Part shown: piece after piece, positions 30,905 through 42,447 of the stretch
How the letters are laid out: each line of letters begins with the position of its first letter
How positions within the stretch are numbered: the first letter of the stretch is position 1
From: Vibrio rarus
GTDB taxonomy: Bacteria; Pseudomonadota; Gammaproteobacteria; Enterobacterales; Vibrionaceae
Assembly: GCF_024347075.1 (NCBI RefSeq)
Contig: NZ_AP024900.1
Coordinates: 1,984,001-2,048,000 of the forward strand
DNA length: 64,000 nt
Direction: 5' to 3'
The notes under the pieces: generated by a model
The model's database searches: none
What the model was told of the DNA's origin: nothing
What the model saw: the letters and a program-made list of their open reading frames with translations, nothing else
Translations under genes and position numbers: made by a program

Positions 30905-32125
30905 ATGACAGGCGGACAAATTGGCAACGTAGATTTAGTAAAGCAATTAAATAGTGCCGCTGTTTATCGACTCATTGACCAACAAGGGCCAATTTCTCGA
31001 ATCAAAATATCAGAATTGAGCCATTTAGCACCGGCGAGTGTCACTAAAATCACTCGTCAGCTTTTAGAGCATAACTTAATTCAAGAAGTGGCTCATCAAG
31101 CTTCAACCGGTGGGCGACGCGCTATCTCTCTCACCACACAAGTGACGCAGTTTCACTCTATCGCTGTGCGAGTAGGAAGAGATTACATTCAATTATCCTT
31201 ACACGATTTGAGTGGCGAGATACTGTCAAAATCTGAGTCGGCGATTCAATACAGTGACCAAGAGCAATTAATCCGCCAACTGATTGACAAAATTAAGCTG
31301 TTTAAAGCCAGTAATGAATTAATTGCGCACAATCTGATTGCTATTGGTGTCGTCCTGCCTGGGTTGGTCAACCCAGATGAGGGTGAAGTCCACTATATGC
31401 CCCACACTAAAATTGACCACCTACCTTTGGGACAAATATTATCTGAGCAGTTTAATATCGGCTGTTTTGTGGGTAATGATATTCGAGCTATGGCACTGGC
31501 TGAGCATTATTTTGGAGCGACCAAAGACAGCTTAGATTCCGTGTTGATTAGTGTCCATAGAGGGACAGGTGCGGGTATAATGGCCGATGGACACGTCTTT
31601 TTAGGCTCCAATCGCAATGTCGGCGAAATTGGCCACATTCAAGTAGATCCATTAGGTGAGCAATGTCAATGTGGCAATTTTGGTTGCCTAGAAACCATCG
31701 CCGCTAATCCTGCCATTTTAAAAGGTGTTCAAGCTCGCCTCGCGCGTGGTTACGATTCGACTTTAGCCGATGAAGCCAATATTACCATTCCAATCATCTG
31801 CAAGCATGCTCTTATGGGTGATGATTTAGCCACACAAAGTATTGTGCGTGTTGGGGTTCAGTTAGGAAAAGCCATTGCAATTGTAATAAACCTGTTCAAC
31901 CCGCAAAAAATTGTTATCGCTGGTGATATCACGCAAGCAAAAGAGGTATTATTCCCCGCGATCCAAAGGAACGTGAATAGCCAATCTTTAACCGCTTTTC
32001 ACAAGGATCTTCCTATTGTTTCATCTGACCTAGAGCAGTTCCCTACTATGGGGGCTTTTGCCATGATAAAACGAGCCATGTTAAATGGCGTATTGCTACA
32101 AAAATTAATGGACTCAACGCATTAA
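30905..32125 (+). CDS. nagC: ROK-family repressor NagC
   Basis: 406 residues. An N-terminal winged helix (PISRIKISELSHLAPASVTKI) precedes a ROK sugar-kinase-like domain with the zinc motif CQCGNFGCLE. It is expected to repress nagE and nagAC and to be released by GlcNAc-6-phosphate. It forms an operon with nagA. Confidence 0.95.
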   Translation: MTGGQIGNVDLVKQLNSAAVYRLIDQQGPISRIKISELSHLAPASVTKITRQLLEHNLIQEVAHQASTGGRRAISLTTQVTQFHSIAVRVGRDYIQLSLHDLSGEILSKSESAIQYSDQEQLIRQLIDKIKLFKASNELIAHNLIAIGVVLPGLVNPDEGEVHYMPHTKIDHLPLGQILSEQFNIGCFVGNDIRAMALAEHYFGATKDSLDSVLISVHRGTGAGIMADGHVFLGSNRNVGEIGHIQVDPLGEQCQCGNFGCLETIAANPAILKGVQARLARGYDSTLADEANITIPIICKHALMGDDLATQSIVRVGVQLGKAIAIVINLFNPQKIVIAGDITQAKEVLFPAIQRNVNSQSLTAFHKDLPIVSSDLEQFPTMGAFAMIKRAMLNGVLLQKLMDSTH

Positions 32126-32191
32126 TTCAATCATTGCTGTCTCGTAGCGGTTGAGTGAGCGTAGTCCCTCAACCCAATGAGACGGTAATAA

Positions 32192-33784
32192 ATGGAAATC
32201 ATGCTCATCTGCGGCGCTTTTTTGGCGGGGTTTATCGCCCAAAAGTGCAATTTGCCCCCTTTAGTGGGCTTTTTACTTGCAGGTTTTACACTGAATGCAT
32301 TCGGCTTTGAAAGTAATTCAACCATCAACCACATCGCCGATCTTGGCGTCACCCTGCTTCTATTTACTATTGGCTTAAAGCTGGATGTAAAAATCTTACT
32401 GTCCAAAGAAATTTGGGGAGGAGCCACCTTACATAATCTTGCTTCTACCGCTTTTTTTAGTCTTTGCTTAATCGCTCTGCAAGTGATCGGCGTCAGTTTA
32501 TTTGCCGACATGTCCATTGCACAATTAATTATCTTAGGTTTTGCGCTCTCCTTTTCTAGCACCGTTTTTGCCATTAAAGCCTTACAAGATAATGGAGAGT
32601 TAAACTCCACCTATGGTGGCATCGCCATTGGTATTTTGGTTATGCAGGACATCTTTGCGGTGGCCTTTCTCACCGTATCAACCGGGAAAGTTCCCGAATG
32701 GTATGCCCTCTTTTTGTTCGCGCTCCCTTTAGCTCGACCGGTTTTTTATAAAATATTAGATAAAGTGGGACACGGCGAGTTATTGGTACTTTGCGGTATC
32801 TTTTTTGCTTTAGTGGCGGGAGCAGGACTGTTTGAATTAGTGGGGGTTAAAGGCGATCTTGGCGCGCTAATACTTGGCATGCTACTGGCTGGGCACAAAA
32901 AAGCATCCGAACTGTCTAAGTCTTTATTTAATCTAAAAGAGATGTTGCTTGTTTGCTTCTTTCTCAATATTGGCCTTTCTGAACAACCGACCATGGCAGG
33001 CTTAATTCTGGCTCTGCTATTTATGTTGCTATTACCGGTAAAAGGCCTCCTCTATTACATTATCTTAGATCGCTTTAAGTTTCGTATTCGCACATCGCTA
33101 CTCGCCTCTCTCACTTTATTTAACTTCAGCGAGTTTGGCTTAATCGTCGGTGGACTGGCCTATAAGCAAGGATGGATCTCTGGAGATATTATGGTTTCCA
33201 TCGCATTGGCGGTGTCCATTTCTTTTATTATTGCTGCGCCCCTAAACCGCTTTAGTAATCGCATATATCGCTACAGTGCCGCTTGGCTAAAAGAACGCAG
33301 TGATTGCACAATTAATATTCGAGACCAATTTATCAGTGTCGGCCCAGCGCAAGTGATGGTGTTGGGTATGGGGCGTATTGGTACTGGTGCTTATGATGAA
33401 CTCACTGCACGTCACGGTAATATTTGTCTCGGCATAGAGATACGCCAAGACACCACAGGCCAACATTTACAAGCGAGTCGCAATACCTTGTGTGGCGATG
33501 TCACAGACTCCGACTTTTGGGAACGTGTGCAACATATTGATCAAATAAAATTAGTGTTACTGGCGATCCCGAATAACCAAGGGAACCGCTTTGCGTTAGA
33601 GCAGTTAAGGCTAAGAGGTTATACAGGGAAAGTAGCTGCTATTGCTGAATACCCAGACCAAGTGGAGCAATTTATTGAGCTTGGTGCTGACGCAGCCTTT
33701 GATATCTATAGTGAAGCTGGAAGTGGCTTTGCTCGTCATGTGTGTGACACTTTATCACCTCAGTTTTATAATGAAAAAAATTGA
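32192..33784 (+). CDS. CPA2 cation/proton antiporter with TrkA-N domain
   Basis: 530 residues. About twelve membrane segments fill residues 1-355, with LLFTIGLKLD and the conserved GFALSFSSTVFAIK typical of KefB/YbaL-type exchangers. A cytoplasmic Rossmann domain begins near 385 (VLGMGRIGTGAYDEL). It probably exchanges K+ or Na+ for H+. It lies between nagC and a diguanylate cyclase without an obvious functional link. Confidence 0.88.
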   Translation: MEIMLICGAFLAGFIAQKCNLPPLVGFLLAGFTLNAFGFESNSTINHIADLGVTLLLFTIGLKLDVKILLSKEIWGGATLHNLASTAFFSLCLIALQVIGVSLFADMSIAQLIILGFALSFSSTVFAIKALQDNGELNSTYGGIAIGILVMQDIFAVAFLTVSTGKVPEWYALFLFALPLARPVFYKILDKVGHGELLVLCGIFFALVAGAGLFELVGVKGDLGALILGMLLAGHKKASELSKSLFNLKEMLLVCFFLNIGLSEQPTMAGLILALLFMLLLPVKGLLYYIILDRFKFRIRTSLLASLTLFNFSEFGLIVGGLAYKQGWISGDIMVSIALAVSISFIIAAPLNRFSNRIYRYSAAWLKERSDCTINIRDQFISVGPAQVMVLGMGRIGTGAYDELTARHGNICLGIEIRQDTTGQHLQASRNTLCGDVTDSDFWERVQHIDQIKLVLLAIPNNQGNRFALEQLRLRGYTGKVAAIAEYPDQVEQFIELGADAAFDIYSEAGSGFARHVCDTLSPQFYNEKN

Positions 33785-33815
33785 AGATAAACTATTGAAA
33801 AATAAATTTGTATAC

Positions 33816-33880
33816 AACCTAAGAATATCTGCTATTCCTCTACTAAGGTCATTGGGTATACTATTCTTAGGTTATCTTTT
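33816..33880 (+). terminator. long-loop inverted repeat after the antiporter gene
   Basis: AACCTAAGAATA (33816-33827) and TATTCTTAGGTT (33862-33873) are a perfect 12-bp inverted repeat with a 34-nt loop, followed by ATCTTTTTCC. It lies 31 bp past the antiporter stop and 20 bp before the ribosome site of the next gene. It may end the antiporter transcript or shape the leader of the cyclase gene. Confidence 0.5.
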
Positions 33881-33899
33881 TCCTTACAGGTAGGACACG

Positions 33900-35063
33900 G
33901 TGCTAAAAAAACTCTCAGAAGCACAAAAGTCTAAATTTCTAACTGTTATAACTAAGCATAATCGTGAGCAATTACATACATGGTTGCCTATAGTCGCTTT
34001 ATATCTATTCGGATTTGGTTTTATTATGCAAATGTGGATACCCAAAAGTGCATTACTCAACTCTCTTGAGGACATACAAGAGTTTCGGTTTTATCTCCTG
34101 TATACTGCGCCCATTTTTTGTTTGTTAACTTGGTTTATTATCGCCAGACTGCCCCTTAAAAATATCTACAACATACTGTGTTTGTTTTTAATCGCCTGTG
34201 TTTTGGCATTATTTCATGCAACCCTAATGAGTCACTCATTCACCTTAGCCCCAGTATCGATCATCATCATTACTGCTTTAGCAAAAGTGACTATTTTACG
34301 CAAACGAGAAATCATCGTTATCTATGGCTGTAGCATTTTATGTGGCTACCTATTTGTTATGTATACTCACAAGCACACTGAGATTTTAAGCCATCACCTG
34401 CTGATTTCTAATTTAATGATTATTAGTTGGTTACTTTATCTCGGGCAGGATCATTACACGACTCAGTTACGCAACTTTACTCACAACCAACAACAGCGTA
34501 AAGCCAAACAAAAAATCACCATGCAGATGATGCAATTAGAAGCGCAAAAAGTGCAACTGCAAGTTCTTCTTGGTCGTGATGCAATGACCGGACTGTATAA
34601 TAGAGGCTATTTTGATCACCAGTTACTTGAAGAAATTAATCGTGCTTCTCGTGCTCACTCTCCTCTTGGCTTGCTGGTTATCGATGTCGACCACTTTAAA
34701 GTAGTCAATGACAAACTAGGGCATCACATTGGGGACGAATACTTAAAAACACTCGCCACGACTCTCGACCAAACTTGTCGCCGTGAAACTGACACTGTAG
34801 CGAGATTTGGTGGTGAAGAGTTTGTCATTCTATTACCCAACACCAGTCATAGTGGCTTAATCTCCATTTCACAAAGCCTACTACAGGCTGTCTCTGATCT
34901 GAATCTGCCACACCCGATACAACCTAAGGTCAGCATTAGTATCGGTGGCTGTGAGTTTGACCCTGACACTATGAATCGGCTGACCTTTTTTGAAAAAGCT
35001 GATCAGGCTTTATATAAAGTCAAAACATCGGGACGCGATGGATTTAGCATTCCCCCCTTGTAA
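33900..35063 (+). CDS. membrane-bound diguanylate cyclase (GGDEF)
   Basis: 387 residues. Five or six membrane segments occupy about residues 25-200. A short coiled stretch rich in Gln leads into the GGDEF domain (from DAMTGLYNRGYFD). The active site is GGEEF, and an inhibitory I-site RETD lies exactly five residues before it, so the enzyme should make cyclic di-GMP and be product-inhibited. The start is GTG with AGGTAGGA upstream. The sensor part has no recognised domain. Confidence 0.93.
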   Translation: MLKKLSEAQKSKFLTVITKHNREQLHTWLPIVALYLFGFGFIMQMWIPKSALLNSLEDIQEFRFYLLYTAPIFCLLTWFIIARLPLKNIYNILCLFLIACVLALFHATLMSHSFTLAPVSIIIITALAKVTILRKREIIVIYGCSILCGYLFVMYTHKHTEILSHHLLISNLMIISWLLYLGQDHYTTQLRNFTHNQQQRKAKQKITMQMMQLEAQKVQLQVLLGRDAMTGLYNRGYFDHQLLEEINRASRAHSPLGLLVIDVDHFKVVNDKLGHHIGDEYLKTLATTLDQTCRRETDTVARFGGEEFVILLPNTSHSGLISISQSLLQAVSDLNLPHPIQPKVSISIGGCEFDPDTMNRLTFFEKADQALYKVKTSGRDGFSIPPL

Positions 35064-35233
35064 GCGTTCACTTTTTCTTCACTTGATAAACAATATCAAC
35101 CTAAAAGACCGTTTGATTAAATATCATTCGGGTTAAGTTACCTTTTGCTATTTAAATATTGAATAGTGGGTTGCTTTTTCTGCCAACAGTGGCAAATTGA
35201 ACTTATACGAAATGAATTTGTAAGGATATAAAC

Positions 35234-36898
35234 ATGTGTTCGGTATTTGGGATTCTCGACATTAAAACTGATGCAGACAAACTTCGCCCTGTGGCGTTAG
35301 AAATGTCGAAGAAACTTCGCCACCGTGGGCCGGATTGGTCTGGTATTTATTCATCAGAAAGAGCCATTTTAGCTCACGAGCGTTTAGCTATCGTTGGGTT
35401 AAATAGTGGTGCTCAGCCACTGTATAGTTCAGATAAGAAATTGATCTTAGCGGTGAATGGTGAAATTTATAACCATAAAGAAATTCGTGCTCGCTATGAA
35501 GGCAAGTATGAATTCCAAACAGATTCGGATTGTGAAGTGATTCTGGCTCTTTACCAAGATAAAGGTGTGGATCTACTTGAAGAACTGAACGGTATCTTTG
35601 CTTTTATTCTTTATGATGAAGAAAAAGACACCTATTTAATTGGTCGCGACCACATTGGTATCATCCCTCTTTACCAAGGCCATGATGAACACGGTAACTT
35701 CTACGTAGCGTCTGAGATGAAAGCATTGGTTCCTGTATGTAAAACAGTCAGTGAATTTCCTCCAGGTAGCTACCTAGATTCGACCTCTGAAGAAGCCACA
35801 CGATACTATGTACGTGATTGGAACGAATATGCCGCAGTACAAGGCAACTCCACCAGCAAAGAAGAGCTCACTGAAGCCCTTGAAGCGGCGGTTAAACGTC
35901 AACTAATGACAGATGTGCCTTATGGCGTACTACTGTCTGGCGGTCTTGACTCTTCTATTACTTCAGCCGTGGCTAAACGCTTTGCTGCAATGCGTGTTGA
36001 AGACGACAGCCAATCAGAAGCATGGTGGCCACAATTGCACTCTTTTGCTGTGGGTCTTGAAGGGGCGCCGGATCTTATCGCCGCTCGTGAAGTGGCCGAC
36101 CAAATTGGCACCGTTCACCATGAAATGACCTACACCATTCAAGAAGGTCTCGATGCCATTCGCGATGTGATTTACCATATTGAAACCTACGATGTGACTA
36201 CCATTCGTGCCTCTACGCCTATGTTCCTAATGGGACGTAAAATCAAAGCGATGGGGATCAAAATGGTGCTTTCTGGTGAAGGTGCAGATGAAATCTTTGG
36301 CGGTTACTTGTATTTCCATAAAGCGCCAAACGCACAAGAGTTCCATGAAGAAACGGTACGTAAATTGCTGGCTTTGAACATGTTTGACTGTGCTCGTGCC
36401 AACAAATCTTTGGCCGCTTGGGGCGTTGAAGGTCGAGTACCTTTCCTTGATAAAGAGTTCATTGATGTAGCAATGCGCTTAAACCCTAAAGACAAAATGT
36501 GTGGCAACGGAAAAATGGAAAAACACATCTTACGTGAGTGTTTTGAGCATTACCTTCCAGAATCCATCGCTTGGCGTCAAAAAGAGCAATTCTCTGATGG
36601 GGTTGGCTATAGCTGGATTGATACATTACGTGAAGTGGCCGAAGCGAAAGTCACCGATCAACAAATGGAATCGGCTAAATATCGTTTCCCGTACAACACA
36701 CCGTCAACCAAAGAAGGTTACGTGTACCGTGAAATCTTTGAAGAGTTGTTCCCGCTACCATCGGCAGCAGAATGTGTACCGGGTGGACCTTCCGTTGCGT
36801 GTTCATCAGCAAAAGCGATTGAGTGGGATGAGTCATTCAAAAACAACGCCGATCCATCCGGTCGTGCAGTGAAGTCCATTCACAACGAAGCCTACTAA
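35234..36898 (+). CDS. asnB: asparagine synthetase B (glutamine-hydrolysing)
   Basis: 554 residues. Nucleophile Cys2 starts the class II amidotransferase domain (MCSVFGI), with RHRGPD and VNGEIYNH. The synthetase domain has the P-loop SGGLDSS. AAGGA precedes the ATG. The 170-bp upstream gap holds no feature I can name. Confidence 0.97.
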   Translation: MCSVFGILDIKTDADKLRPVALEMSKKLRHRGPDWSGIYSSERAILAHERLAIVGLNSGAQPLYSSDKKLILAVNGEIYNHKEIRARYEGKYEFQTDSDCEVILALYQDKGVDLLEELNGIFAFILYDEEKDTYLIGRDHIGIIPLYQGHDEHGNFYVASEMKALVPVCKTVSEFPPGSYLDSTSEEATRYYVRDWNEYAAVQGNSTSKEELTEALEAAVKRQLMTDVPYGVLLSGGLDSSITSAVAKRFAAMRVEDDSQSEAWWPQLHSFAVGLEGAPDLIAAREVADQIGTVHHEMTYTIQEGLDAIRDVIYHIETYDVTTIRASTPMFLMGRKIKAMGIKMVLSGEGADEIFGGYLYFHKAPNAQEFHEETVRKLLALNMFDCARANKSLAAWGVEGRVPFLDKEFIDVAMRLNPKDKMCGNGKMEKHILRECFEHYLPESIAWRQKEQFSDGVGYSWIDTLREVAEAKVTDQQMESAKYRFPYNTPSTKEGYVYREIFEELFPLPSAAECVPGGPSVACSSAKAIEWDESFKNNADPSGRAVKSIHNEAY

Positions 36899-36922
36899 TA
36901 CGGTTTTACTCATAAAAGACAT

Positions 36923-36951
36923 AAAGGGCGCTAACTGAGTTAGCGCCCTTT
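36923..36951. terminator. bidirectional terminator between asnB and rfaH
   Basis: AAAGGGCGCTAACT (36923-36936) pairs with AGTTAGCGCCCTTT (36938-36951) in a nearly perfect palindrome between convergent genes. Confidence 0.82.
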
Positions 36952-36959
36952 ACTTATCA

Positions 36960-37451
36960 TTACAAACCTAAATCTTGGTTATCAACCACTACTTCCACTT
37001 TTTTGTTAATCAAGGTAATTAACAAAATGGAACGTTTATCCCCATCAGGCTCTTGATAAATAGCATCAACCCCAGCAAATTGACCTGATTTAATCTCCAC
37101 GCAATCCCCCTGACTTGGCATCTCTGATTCAATCACCTGTTGCCCGTCTTCGAGGTCTTTTAAAGTCAAGATGAGGTCACCTTGCAACTCCGTAGGATAT
37201 TGTCCAGTACGAATAAAATCCGCCACACCCCGAGTAGAACGTATCGTGGTAAATGACGGGCCCTGTTCATAATCAAACTGGATAAACATATAACTAGGAA
37301 ACAAGGGTTCCATTTTTTGTGTACGCTTACCGCGTATCACTTTCTCTGTAATGAGCTTAGGGTAATACACTTCAACACCTTGATTTTCTAGGTGCAACTG
37401 TGCCCGCTGTTGGTCCCCTCGCTTACAATACAATAAATACCAACGTTTCAT
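36960..37451 (-). CDS. rfaH: transcription antitermination protein RfaH
   Basis: 163 residues of the NusG paralogue family. The N-terminal NGN domain starts MKRWYLLYCKRGDQQRAQLHLE and includes EPLFPSYMF; the C-terminal part ends with the KOW-like domain that can refold. RfaH lets polymerase read long ops-containing operons for LPS and capsule. The ATG at 37451 matches the family start; a GTG one codon earlier is in frame. Confidence 0.93.
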   Translation of the reverse strand: MKRWYLLYCKRGDQQRAQLHLENQGVEVYYPKLITEKVIRGKRTQKMEPLFPSYMFIQFDYEQGPSFTTIRSTRGVADFIRTGQYPTELQGDLILTLKDLEDGQQVIESEMPSQGDCVEIKSGQFAGVDAIYQEPDGDKRSILLITLINKKVEVVVDNQDLGL

Positions 37452-37560
37452 CACCTTACCCCTAAACAGCTCTCTGTACCCTTTCCTGTTCGGTTACAGA
37501 TTCATTGTATATACTCTATCAGTTCATTCACCGACTTAATATCCAACAAGGCACGAGTGC

Positions 37561-38535
37561 TCAATCACTGTACGGTATGCGGTCATTAACTAAACTAGCC
37601 ATCAATTTAATATGGGCATCACTGTCGTTGAGACAAGAAATATAGTTGAATTTTTCTCCCCCTGCCAGAATAAAAACCTCACTACATTCAACGGAGATCT
37701 CTTCCAACGTTTCCAAACAGTCTGCCGAAAACGCCGGCGTCAAAATATCTAACTGTTTTATGCCTTGTTTTGGCAGTTGCTGTAATGTTTTATCAGTATA
37801 AGGTTGCAACCACTGCTCTCGACCAAAGCGAGATTGATAAGTCATCCCTATTTGGTGAGACTTTAAGCCTAACTCTTTGGCTAACAAATCGGTGGTCTTC
37901 GCGCAGTGCTGCGGGTAAATATCGCCATTATCAGCAAACCGTTTAGGGATCCCATGATAAGAGCACAACAAATACTCCCCGCGCCCTCTTTGTTGCCAAG
38001 AACGGCGCACAGAGTCTGCTAAGGCTTTAATGTACAGAGGGTGATCATGATAATCACCTACTACCTCAAACGAAGGGACGACCGTCATTTGTTTGAATGC
38101 CACACTAAGGCCATCCACCACGGCGGCCGTTGTGGTGGCCGAATATTGCGGATATAAAGGCAAAACTATCACCTTTTGCACCCCTTGCTGAAGCAATGAC
38201 TGCATCCCCACCAATAAACTGGGGTTACCATATGTCATCCCCAATTCCACAGGAATAGACAAGGCCTGCTTTAGCTTAGCCACTTGTCTTTTAGCGTGCA
38301 CCAGCAAAGGTGACCCCTCCTTCATCCACACCCCCTGATAAAGCTTAGCAACCTTAGGGGCACGCACCGGCAATATCACGCCATGTAAAAGCGGGCACCA
38401 TAACCAGCGGTTCATATCCACAACACGTTTATCATGCAAAAACTGACTTAAAAAGCGCTTTACCCCTTTGGTTGTGGCTTCATCGGGAGTGCCTAAATTA
38501 ACGAGCAATACACCTATTTTAGATTGGTTTTCCAT
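37561..38535 (-). CDS. hemH: ferrochelatase
   Basis: About 324 residues. Family motifs LVNLGTPDE at the N-terminus, SYHGIPKRF with the catalytic histidine, and [15 protein letters not shown] at the C-terminus are present. It inserts Fe(II) into protoporphyrin IX. The start at 38535 ([11 protein letters not shown]) has AGGA 5 nt upstream. It lies after adk behind a terminator. Confidence 0.95.
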   Translation of the reverse strand: MENQSKIGVLLVNLGTPDEATTKGVKRFLSQFLHDKRVVDMNRWLWCPLLHGVILPVRAPKVAKLYQGVWMKEGSPLLVHAKRQVAKLKQALSIPVELGMTYGNPSLLVGMQSLLQQGVQKVIVLPLYPQYSATTTAAVVDGLSVAFKQMTVVPSFEVVGDYHDHPLYIKALADSVRRSWQQRGRGEYLLCSYHGIPKRFADNGDIYPQHCAKTTDLLAKELGLKSHQIGMTYQSRFGREQWLQPYTDKTLQQLPKQGIKQLDILTPAFSADCLETLEEISVECSEVFILAGGEKFNYISCLNDSDAHIKLMASLVNDRIPYSD

Positions 38536-38562
38536 AACGTCCTGACATCTAAGCAATAAAAA

Positions 38563-38586
38563 AAGGACGACCCTAAGGTCGTCCTT
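38563..38586 (-). terminator. intrinsic terminator of adk
   Basis: AAGGACGACC (38563-38572) pairs with GGTCGTCCTT (38577-38586) around CTAA. On the minus strand a run of U follows, just ahead of hemH. Confidence 0.85.
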
Positions 38587-38620
38587 CTAGTATCTAAATT
38601 CGTGTATCAATAAGCAATAA

Positions 38621-39404
<784 letters not shown>

Positions 39405-39434
39405 GTTCAGCTTTGCTTATAATCCGTTAATCGG

Positions 39435-41336
39435 TTATTTAACCAGCAACTGATTGACAGCGCTTAGGAATTGACTTGGGTCTTCTAAAGAACCACGCTC
39501 CGCCAGCATTGCTTGACCTAATAGCAGTTCAACCCAACGGCCAAAGGCAATATCATCTGCCGTATCGGCCATCTGTTTCACCACATCATGCTCTGGGTTT
39601 AACTCTAAAATGTACTTAACCTCAGGTGCTGCTTGACCTGCAGCCTCTAATAGTTTGGCCATTTGCGTGCCCATTTCCATATCGTCAGTAACAACGACTG
39701 CAGGAGTATTTGCCAACTTAAATGTGGTACGGACTTCTTTAACACGCTCACCTAAGTACTCTTTGGTGCGCTCAACAACCGATTTAAACTCTTCCTCGGT
39801 CTCTTTATGCTTCTCTTTTTCCTGCTCGTCTTCAAACTGGCTCAGATCAAGACCCGCTTTAGTGATGGACTGGAACGACTTACCATCAAACTCAGTTAAG
39901 TAGTTCATTAGCCACTCATCGATGCGGTCATACATTAAGACCACTTCAATGCCTTTTGCTTTAAATTGCTCTAGGTGAGGGCTGTTTTTGGCAGCAGCAT
40001 AACTATCGGCCGTTAGGTAATAAATCTTATCTTGACCTTCTTTCATGCGCTCAACATAGCCTGCTAGGCTAGTAGACTGCTCATTGCTATCCACTTCCGT
40101 TGATGCAAAACGCAATAGACCGGCCACTTTTTCTTTGTTGGCATGATCTTCTGCAGGGCCTTCTTTTAACACTAGGCCAAACTCTTTCCAGAAAGAAAGG
40201 TACTTGTCGTTGTCTTTCTTAGCCAGTTTTTCCAGCATAGTCAGCACACGTTTAGTACAAGCATTGCGCAGTGATTGAGTCACTTTGTTGTCTTGTAGGA
40301 TTTCGCGAGACACGTTCAATGGTAAATCGTTAGAGTCGATCAAACCCTTCACAAAGCGTAGGTAGGATGGCATGAATTGCTCGGCGTCATCCATGATGAA
40401 AACGCGTTGTACATAAAGTTTAAGACCACTTTTATGATCACGGTTCATCATATCCCACGGGGCTTTTGATGGCACATACAACAAGCTAGTGTAGTCGTTT
40501 TTGCCTTCTACCTTGTTGTGACTCCACAATAGCGGATCAGCATAATCACTTGAAACATGCTTGTAGAACTCTTGGTATTCTTCGTCGGCAATGTCAGACT
40601 TAGCACGCGTCCAAAGAGCTTGAGCCTTATTGACCTGCTCCCATTTGGTTTCGTCCGTTGCTTTACCTTCGTCATCGGTCACCTGAGTCAAAATAGACAC
40701 AGGAATACCAATATGATCAGAATACTTACTGATCACATCACGCAAACGCCACTCAGATAGGAACTCTTTACCTTCTTCACGCATGTGCAAAATAATATCA
40801 GTACCACGAGACGCCTTAGTGATGTCTTCAATGGTGTAATCCCCTTCACCCGCAGAGTGCCACTGCACCCCTTGCTCAGCAGAAAGGCCCGCAGCACGAG
40901 TGCGCACGGTAACGGCATCCGCGACAATAAATGCCGAGTAGAAGCCCACACCAAACTGACCTATTAGCTGTGAATCTTTAGATTGGTCTTCAGATAGCTT
41001 AGAGAAGAACTCCGCAGTGCCTGACTTCGCAATAGTACCTAAGTGCTCGATGACATCATCACGAGTCATACCGATGCCATTATCAGAAACGGTTAAAGTA
41101 TTGGTTTTTTCATCAAAAGAGAGTTTAACGCCTAAATCGGCCTCCCCTTGGTAGAGATCAGGCTGAGATAACGCTTGAAAACGCAGTTTATCCGAAGCAT
41201 CCGAAGCATTCGAAATAAGCTCACGCAAGAAGATTTCTTTATTTGAATACAGTGAGTGGATCATAAGGTGAAGCAGTTGCTTAACCTCTGATTGAAAACC
41301 TCGCGTTTCTTTATTCGCTGATGCAGTTTCGCTCAT
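39435..41336 (-). CDS. htpG: Hsp90 chaperone HtpG
   Basis: 633 residues. The N-terminal GHKL ATPase has [15 protein letters not shown] and DNGIGM near residue 85. Middle and dimer domains follow. It is divergent from toxR, the arrangement known in Vibrio cholerae, and carries a sigma-32 promoter. Confidence 0.97.
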   Translation of the reverse strand: MSETASANKETRGFQSEVKQLLHLMIHSLYSNKEIFLRELISNASDASDKLRFQALSQPDLYQGEADLGVKLSFDEKTNTLTVSDNGIGMTRDDVIEHLGTIAKSGTAEFFSKLSEDQSKDSQLIGQFGVGFYSAFIVADAVTVRTRAAGLSAEQGVQWHSAGEGDYTIEDITKASRGTDIILHMREEGKEFLSEWRLRDVISKYSDHIGIPVSILTQVTDDEGKATDETKWEQVNKAQALWTRAKSDIADEEYQEFYKHVSSDYADPLLWSHNKVEGKNDYTSLLYVPSKAPWDMMNRDHKSGLKLYVQRVFIMDDAEQFMPSYLRFVKGLIDSNDLPLNVSREILQDNKVTQSLRNACTKRVLTMLEKLAKKDNDKYLSFWKEFGLVLKEGPAEDHANKEKVAGLLRFASTEVDSNEQSTSLAGYVERMKEGQDKIYYLTADSYAAAKNSPHLEQFKAKGIEVVLMYDRIDEWLMNYLTEFDGKSFQSITKAGLDLSQFEDEQEKEKHKETEEEFKSVVERTKEYLGERVKEVRTTFKLANTPAVVVTDDMEMGTQMAKLLEAAGQAAPEVKYILELNPEHDVVKQMADTADDIAFGRWVELLLGQAMLAERGSLEDPSQFLSAVNQLLVK

Positions 41337-41413
41337 TTTTACTCCATATCTTTCATGTTATTCACAAATGCATTTGTATGCATATAATGTATTACTTGTA
41401 CCTATGATTCATG

Positions 41414-41441
41414 AGATAGGGGTCAGTTAGACAAATTCAAG
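41414..41441 (-). promoter_or_regulatory. sigma-32 heat-shock promoter of htpG
   Basis: Read on the minus strand, CTTGAA (41441-41436), a 13-bp spacer and CCCCTATCT (41422-41414) match the RpoH consensus CTTGAA-N13/14-CCCCATNT. It lies about 78 bp upstream of the htpG start and points away from toxR. Confidence 0.8.
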
Positions 41442-41589
41442 GTTAATTAGGATAAAAAAACTGTTTTTTATAAGAAATTTTATTATGCTATGCCGGATAT
41501 TCGTTCAAAACGACGATTTATCTCATACTTCATAGGGAATGAGTGTGATGGTGCATGAAGCATATTTGCGAAAATCAAAGAAGATATAA

Positions 41590-42447
41590 ATGAGCCAAAT
41601 CGGTATTAAATACATACTAGCCCAGCAATATATTTTTGATCCAAATAGTAACTCTCTTATCGATCAACTAGATGACGATAGTTTGGTGCGACTTGGTAGT
41701 AATGAAAGCCGAATCCTTACTTTATTATGCGAACATGCAAATGAAGTGGTCACCCGTGACCAACTGCATGAGTTTGTTTGGCGTGATCAAGGCTTTCAAG
41801 TTGATGATTCTAGCCTCACTCAGGCCATTTCTACTCTAAGAAAAGTACTTAAAGACTCAACCAAGTTACCCCAATTTATAAAAACGGTACCAAAGCGTGG
41901 TTATCAACTCATTTCCTCTGTTGAACAAGCCTCCGCTACCACGCAAAAAGAAGCGCTAATCACAGCGTCTATGGGTGATCAACACGCTCTTGCTTCTATC
42001 AGCAAATTACAATTGAAAGAGGCAGAGACAGAAAGCCCGTTACCAAATACCAAGAAACCCGCTTTCTGGACCCATTGGGACACCAATACACGAATTATAT
42101 TAGTCATAGCATTACTGCTGCCTATTATTGCGTTAATCACCCCTAACTCTGCGCCGGCCAAATTTCGTGCAGTAACGGTAGTCAATGGTATTCCCGTTAA
42201 CACTACCGAAGGCCATCCAGACTTAAGTAAGTGGGTAGACAGTATTAACAGTTGCGTCAGCCACTATATAAATGCGCACCCAAACGATGCAACCCCAGTA
42301 GAAGTGATTGCGACGGCCAGTCAAGCTCAGCAACTCTTTTTGAGCTACATTCATGGCCCTACACATACATCGGAAAATACCACCATACGATTAGTGGCAA
42401 ACCAACAAGACTTAGTGGGTATTTGTGCTGAGGAGGACGACCAATAA
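41590..42447 (+). CDS. toxR: transmembrane transcriptional regulator ToxR
   Basis: 285 residues. An OmpR-type winged helix occupies about residues 20-115 (GSNESRILTLLCEHANEVV, VPKRGYQLISS). A variable tether follows, then one membrane span near 175-192 and a periplasmic domain with two cysteines (NSCVSH and GICAEE) that correspond to the ToxR disulfide pair. It senses membrane and bile conditions with ToxS and regulates porin and virulence genes. It overlaps toxS by one base. Confidence 0.94.
   Translation: MSQIGIKYILAQQYIFDPNSNSLIDQLDDDSLVRLGSNESRILTLLCEHANEVVTRDQLHEFVWRDQGFQVDDSSLTQAISTLRKVLKDSTKLPQFIKTVPKRGYQLISSVEQASATTQKEALITASMGDQHALASISKLQLKEAETESPLPNTKKPAFWTHWDTNTRIILVIALLLPIIALITPNSAPAKFRAVTVVNGIPVNTTEGHPDLSKWVDSINSCVSHYINAHPNDATPVEVIATASQAQQLFLSYIHGPTHTSENTTIRLVANQQDLVGICAEEDDQ

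Noticed and set aside
33771..33893. 40-codon hydrophobic frame overlapping the end of the antiporter gene
   Set aside because: No ribosome site, overlaps the antiporter's last codons, and its sequence is explained by the inverted repeat at 33816-33873.
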